A stretch of DNA of 64,000 bases from NCBI GenBank assembly GCA_964518905.1, contig CAZFJL010000012.1, positions 1 to 64,000 on the forward strand, in the 5' to 3' direction. Each line of letters opens with the position of its first letter. The stretch's first letter is position 1. This document shows positions 61,134 through 64,000 of this stretch, piece after piece. Under the pieces are notes generated by a model. The model did no database searches. It was not told where the DNA came from and saw only the letters and a program-made list of their open reading frames with translations. Origin of the DNA: RDYZ01 sp964518905 (GTDB taxonomy: Bacteria > Cyanobacteriota > Cyanobacteriia > Cyanobacteriales > Geitlerinemataceae). Position numbers and translations under genes: made by a program.

Positions 61134-61248
61134 TATAGCGTAAGCCGATTGTGTTAGGACGTATAAAAGAACTGAGAGCACTGAGCGGAGTCGAAGTGCG
61201 GTTTTCAGCTTAAACAAGAGTATCCTAATATGATCAGTTTCTGCTATA
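61134..61248. repeat. MITE-like palindromic element, copy D
   Basis: A 115-base element. The left end TATAGCGTAAGCCGATTG and the right end CAGTTTCTGCTATA are inverted repeats about 30 bases long, and the centre is AACTGAGAGCACTGAGCG. It lies just upstream of the diguanylate cyclase gene and downstream of the MscS gene. Confidence 0.85.
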
Positions 61249-61303
61249 GAAAGAATATTCAAAGAATGTCTGTTGATTTTTTCGGAAATGAAATTCACAA
61301 CTT

Positions 61304-62914
61304 TCACTGATCGCTCGGGTTAGATTTTTCAATCCTAAGGGCTTCGATCGATGGATCAAAATCAATAGATTTTAAGTGTAGATCGCGCTGGGGAAAGGGA
61401 ATTTCAATATTGTAGTGAGCCAAAATGTCATAAATTCGATAGTTCAACTCACTGATGTACTTAAACTGATTTTGTGGGTCACGAATCCAAACCAAAAGCT
61501 CGAAGTTGAGCGCACTATCGCCAAAGCCACGGAACCAGACTTGAGGCTCCGGGGCAAGTAGCAATGGCTCATAATTTCGCGCAACTTCGAGTAGGGCATT
61601 GCGTACATGATCGCTATTGCTTCCGTAAGCAACACCAACCGGAATTCCGATGCGACTGACAGGATTTCCGTGGTTCCAGTTCACCAGTGCCTCTTCGAGA
61701 AAACGAGAGTTGGGGACAACGATCGACACATGATCGAGAGTGCGAATTTCGGTGCTGCGTGTGCCGATACGTTCGACGGTTCCCATCAGATCGTCAAGCT
61801 GAACAAAGTCTCCAATTTTCATCGATCGATCGAAGCTGATAATGATGCCACTAATGAAATTATTGGCGATGTTTTGTAGTCCGAAACCAATCCCGACGCT
61901 CAAGGCACTGAGCAGAACGGCAAGGGAGGCGATATCAATACCCCAGACTTGCAAAACGATCGATAAACCCACAAAGAGCAACACAAACCGACTAAGAATG
62001 ATCGTAATGTCTTGAATGCCGCGATCGGCTCCGGTAACTGATAACACCTGCGATCGAAAACGATCCGTCACCCAAATCACCGAAAACCAAAGCCCGACGA
62101 GCATACCCAGCAACAAAATCAGGTCGAGGATGGACGAGTAGCGATCGCCGAGCAGGATCACAGGGCGGGTGAAATTCGCGATGAAGTTGTAGCGCCACTG
62201 TCGCGACTGGGGAAACAAGCCTGCGGTGTAGTAAAACGCGGTGAGCCAACCTATCGCTTGGGCTGCCAACAAAGACAAGTGCAGCAGAGTATGGTGGACG
62301 CGATCGGTGGATGGAGGCGAGGTCTCGGGTTTGGATGGCTTGTCGCCATCGGGATGCAGGCGTCGTCTCAAGATAATGTCGAGTTCCCAGGACAAGACGT
62401 AGAGAATCGCCGCAACCCCGAGAATTTGAAACGCTTTGAGCTGCTGATCTTGGAAATGTTTCGGCTGACGTTCCTGGATGGCACGCTGTAACTCGATGGT
62501 CAGGAGATCTCGCCAAATTTCAGCTTGTTCTTGGGTGGTCAGGCCGGGTTCAATATCACTGTCGGTCACGGTTAGCAAGTGCCGATCGTTGAGGCGAATG
62601 GTTTCATTGCCATTGAGTGAGGCGACCGTGACTTCCAGTTCTGGGGAGGAGGCTCGAAGGAACTGTCGCATTCCGACTTCGACCCGCTGAACCCGTTCCC
62701 GAGCCGAAAATGGCCCCGCTGCTCCCAGTTCAAAAAGTTCACGACCATCGAGGACGACGGAATCGACAACTCGGGCGACGAGGGGGGGAGTATCTTCGGC
62801 GATCGCGATTGTGGGACGGTGGCCGAGGTTGCCAATTGCGATCGCGATCGTCCAGGCAATCAGCAGGGTAAACCGTAAAATTTTAGTCAGCATTTGCGGT
62901 CGCGAACGATTCAT
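61304..62914 (-). CDS. MscS-family mechanosensitive channel
   Basis: A 536-residue protein. An N-terminal signal peptide and a roughly 130-residue extracytoplasmic region precede about four helices (165-325). The MscS core has LSVGIGFGLQNIANNFISGIIISFDR, MKIGDFVQLDDLMGTVERIGTR, VVPNSRFLEEALVNW and the C-terminal alpha/beta part. It is a shorter relative of the 15113-17257 channel, without that protein's coiled-coil region. A role in osmotic adjustment is likely from the family. The ATG at 62914 is used, another lying seven codons on. Confidence 0.88.
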   Translation of the reverse strand: MNRSRPQMLTKILRFTLLIAWTIAIAIGNLGHRPTIAIAEDTPPLVARVVDSVVLDGRELFELGAAGPFSARERVQRVEVGMRQFLRASSPELEVTVASLNGNETIRLNDRHLLTVTDSDIEPGLTTQEQAEIWRDLLTIELQRAIQERQPKHFQDQQLKAFQILGVAAILYVLSWELDIILRRRLHPDGDKPSKPETSPPSTDRVHHTLLHLSLLAAQAIGWLTAFYYTAGLFPQSRQWRYNFIANFTRPVILLGDRYSSILDLILLLGMLVGLWFSVIWVTDRFRSQVLSVTGADRGIQDITIILSRFVLLFVGLSIVLQVWGIDIASLAVLLSALSVGIGFGLQNIANNFISGIIISFDRSMKIGDFVQLDDLMGTVERIGTRSTEIRTLDHVSIVVPNSRFLEEALVNWNHGNPVSRIGIPVGVAYGSNSDHVRNALLEVARNYEPLLLAPEPQVWFRGFGDSALNFELLVWIRDPQNQFKYISELNYRIYDILAHYNIEIPFPQRDLHLKSIDFDPSIEALRIEKSNPSDQ

Positions 62915-62968
62915 GGTGCTTGAACGCTTTGAAAGATCGATCAGCTTTAGAGAAGATCTAGAGAAGAT

Positions 62969-64000
62969 CTAGACGACACTCTCTAGGTGACGCAAAATTG
63001 CATCAAGAGTGGCCGTCTTCTGATTCGCTTCACTGGGAATAGTTGTGATCGCGGTGTTGAGATCCAGATGATCCAAACCAAGACCGGCGGCACGATCGCC
63101 GAGGGAGGTACGGGCGATCGCGATCGCGGCGGACTCTCCGACCATCAGAATGGGCGCAACACTCACCGCACGATAGGCGGCGATCGACTCGATCACCAGG
63201 CGAAAAGCTCCGGGCTGAAAACTAGGATTCAGTCGCTGGTCATACTCGAATTTACTCAGCATAAATTGAAACGCCGCGATCGTGCCGCCGTTAATGCGCG
63301 GACAGTCTGGTACGGATTTGGCGCGGAAGGTGGGGACACAGTCGGCGAAGGGAATCCGCACAGTCATGGGGGTATCTCGCTGAGTCTCGAAGCTGTAGCA
63401 GTGGGCGATACCGTCCCAACTGTCGCGATCGCGCAGGATGAATTTATAACGATTGCCATCGCCGATTAGACGCAGTTCGATGCCCGTATTCGCGCCCGAG
63501 GCGATCGCGTGATCGGTGTCACTTGCAGTATTCACATCACCGGTTTCAATCCCGCGTAAATCCAGCGGCGGATCAATCGATCGCGTCCGAATCGAGGCAA
63601 ATCCGCCCGAATTCGCCGTGGACACCACCCCGCTAAACACCATGCCCGACGGCGTCGCGATCGCCTGACTTTCGCTCACGCCCCCCATCACCACATCATC
63701 CACCGATCCCCACAGCGTCCGCAGATCGGCATCCTCGCGACAAAAATCGAAAATCACCTGGGGGGCAAGATCGGCGTTGAGGCGTTGCAGCGATCGATCG
63801 AGCGTTTCACTCAAAGCCGATGACGCCGAGTTTTGGGCGGAGTTGTCGCCGGGATTATCGCTGGGATGGACGATGAGGGCGACGAGCCGATCGCGATCGC
63901 GGAGTGTATCGATCGAAGTCGCCGTCAGGTCAACCACGGTCACCCCCAAATTCCCGAGGGTCGCGAGCTGGGGCGAGAGCGATCGGGATGGATCGATCAA
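62969..64000 (-). CDS. CIA30-domain protein, N terminus beyond the window
   Basis: A partial protein of at least 343 residues; the frame is open to the window edge. Residues about 85-285 of the visible part form the CIA30 (complex I intermediate-associated protein 30) beta-sandwich, recognised by WGSVDDVVMGGVSES, GGFASIRTR, YKFILRDRDSWDG and the final FRLVIESIAAYR. In cyanobacteria this domain is often fused behind an NAD(P)-binding SDR-like domain, and the visible start would then be the tail of that domain. No catalytic residues are visible. Function in complex assembly is inferred from the mitochondrial relative. Confidence 0.75.
   Translation of the reverse strand: MIDPSRSLSPQLATLGNLGVTVVDLTATSIDTLRDRDRLVALIVHPSDNPGDNSAQNSASSALSETLDRSLQRLNADLAPQVIFDFCREDADLRTLWGSVDDVVMGGVSESQAIATPSGMVFSGVVSTANSGGFASIRTRSIDPPLDLRGIETGDVNTASDTDHAIASGANTGIELRLIGDGNRYKFILRDRDSWDGIAHCYSFETQRDTPMTVRIPFADCVPTFRAKSVPDCPRINGGTIAAFQFMLSKFEYDQRLNPSFQPGAFRLVIESIAAYRAVSVAPILMVGESAAIAIARTSLGDRAAGLGLDHLDLNTAITTIPSEANQKTATLDAILRHLESVV

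Noticed and set aside
1..64000. tRNA genes, rRNA, transposase and reverse transcriptase
   Set aside because: I looked by eye for T-arm motifs in gaps and for transposase or RT motifs among the proteins and found none. A trained model search would be decisive.

Overview
This 64-kb window is chromosomal DNA of a cyanobacterium. The evidence is ndhB, the sbtA/sbtB bicarbonate-uptake pair, a Ycf39-type photosystem II assembly factor, an isoleucyl-tRNA synthetase carrying the cyanobacterial CAAD membrane domain, and pervasive GCGATCGC (HIP1) octamers such as 4905-4912. The base composition is moderately GC-rich except in a few AT-rich gaps (2934-3640, 17258-17866). There is no rRNA, no tRNA that I can recognise, no CRISPR array, no transposase and no reverse transcriptase. 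Most of it is housekeeping DNA with few operons and many single genes.

Layout. 1-9.2 kb: a receiver-domain response regulator, cysC, a small zinc-ribbon protein, a two-domain CbiX/SirB chelatase, a Gfo/Idh oxidoreductase beside a sugar-nucleotide pyrophosphorylase, scpA and a TPR protein. 9.5-25 kb: ileS, ndhB, a large MscS channel, comM, a lipoprotein, a small P-loop kinase-like gene, purH, NAD kinase and ycf39. 25-31 kb: an EamA-type transporter, a CruG-like glycosyltransferase, an MBL hydrolase and aroC. 31-36.3 kb is the accessory island: a PIN-toxin/antitoxin pair, an EAD1-membrane-FGE protein with a tail like a diversity-generating-retroelement (DGR) target, an antitoxin relic, an Npun_F0494-type protein, trhO, a nested-palindrome repeat and a trypsin-RTX protease. 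36-50 kb: a HAD phosphatase, sbtB/sbtA, an XPB-like helicase, rnc/fabG (divergent), GFA and DUF4278 proteins, an SDR/AraC divergent pair, a NupC-type transporter and a histone-deacetylase-fold enzyme. 50-64 kb: a cyclophilin-RTX fusion, a Ski2-like helicase, a WecA-type transferase, hemE, uppP, an ethylene-receptor-like diguanylate cyclase, a second MscS channel and a CIA30 protein cut by the window end.

Shared themes. UppP and the WecA-type enzyme both serve the undecaprenyl-phosphate lipid carrier. hemE and the CbiX/SirB chelatase act on branches of tetrapyrrole synthesis from uroporphyrinogen III. The SbtA/SbtB pair belongs to inorganic carbon uptake, and ndhB to NDH-1.

The most striking items are: (1) the gene at 31666-33087, whose EAD1 adaptor domain, twin-arginine-like membrane segment, Pro/Thr/Glu stalk and FGE/C-lectin domain end in a tail where about 13 clustered codons all look like mutated AAY codons, as expected for a DGR variable region whose template and reverse transcriptase lie elsewhere; (2) a GGDEF protein whose membrane domain keeps the ethylene/copper-binding residues of ETR1-type receptors; (3) a cyclophilin fused to RTX repeats; (4) two families of dispersed palindromic elements (four copies of a ~115-bp MITE-like element and six copies of a 20-90-bp GTAGGGTGGGC element), with several short tandem repeats at gene ends.
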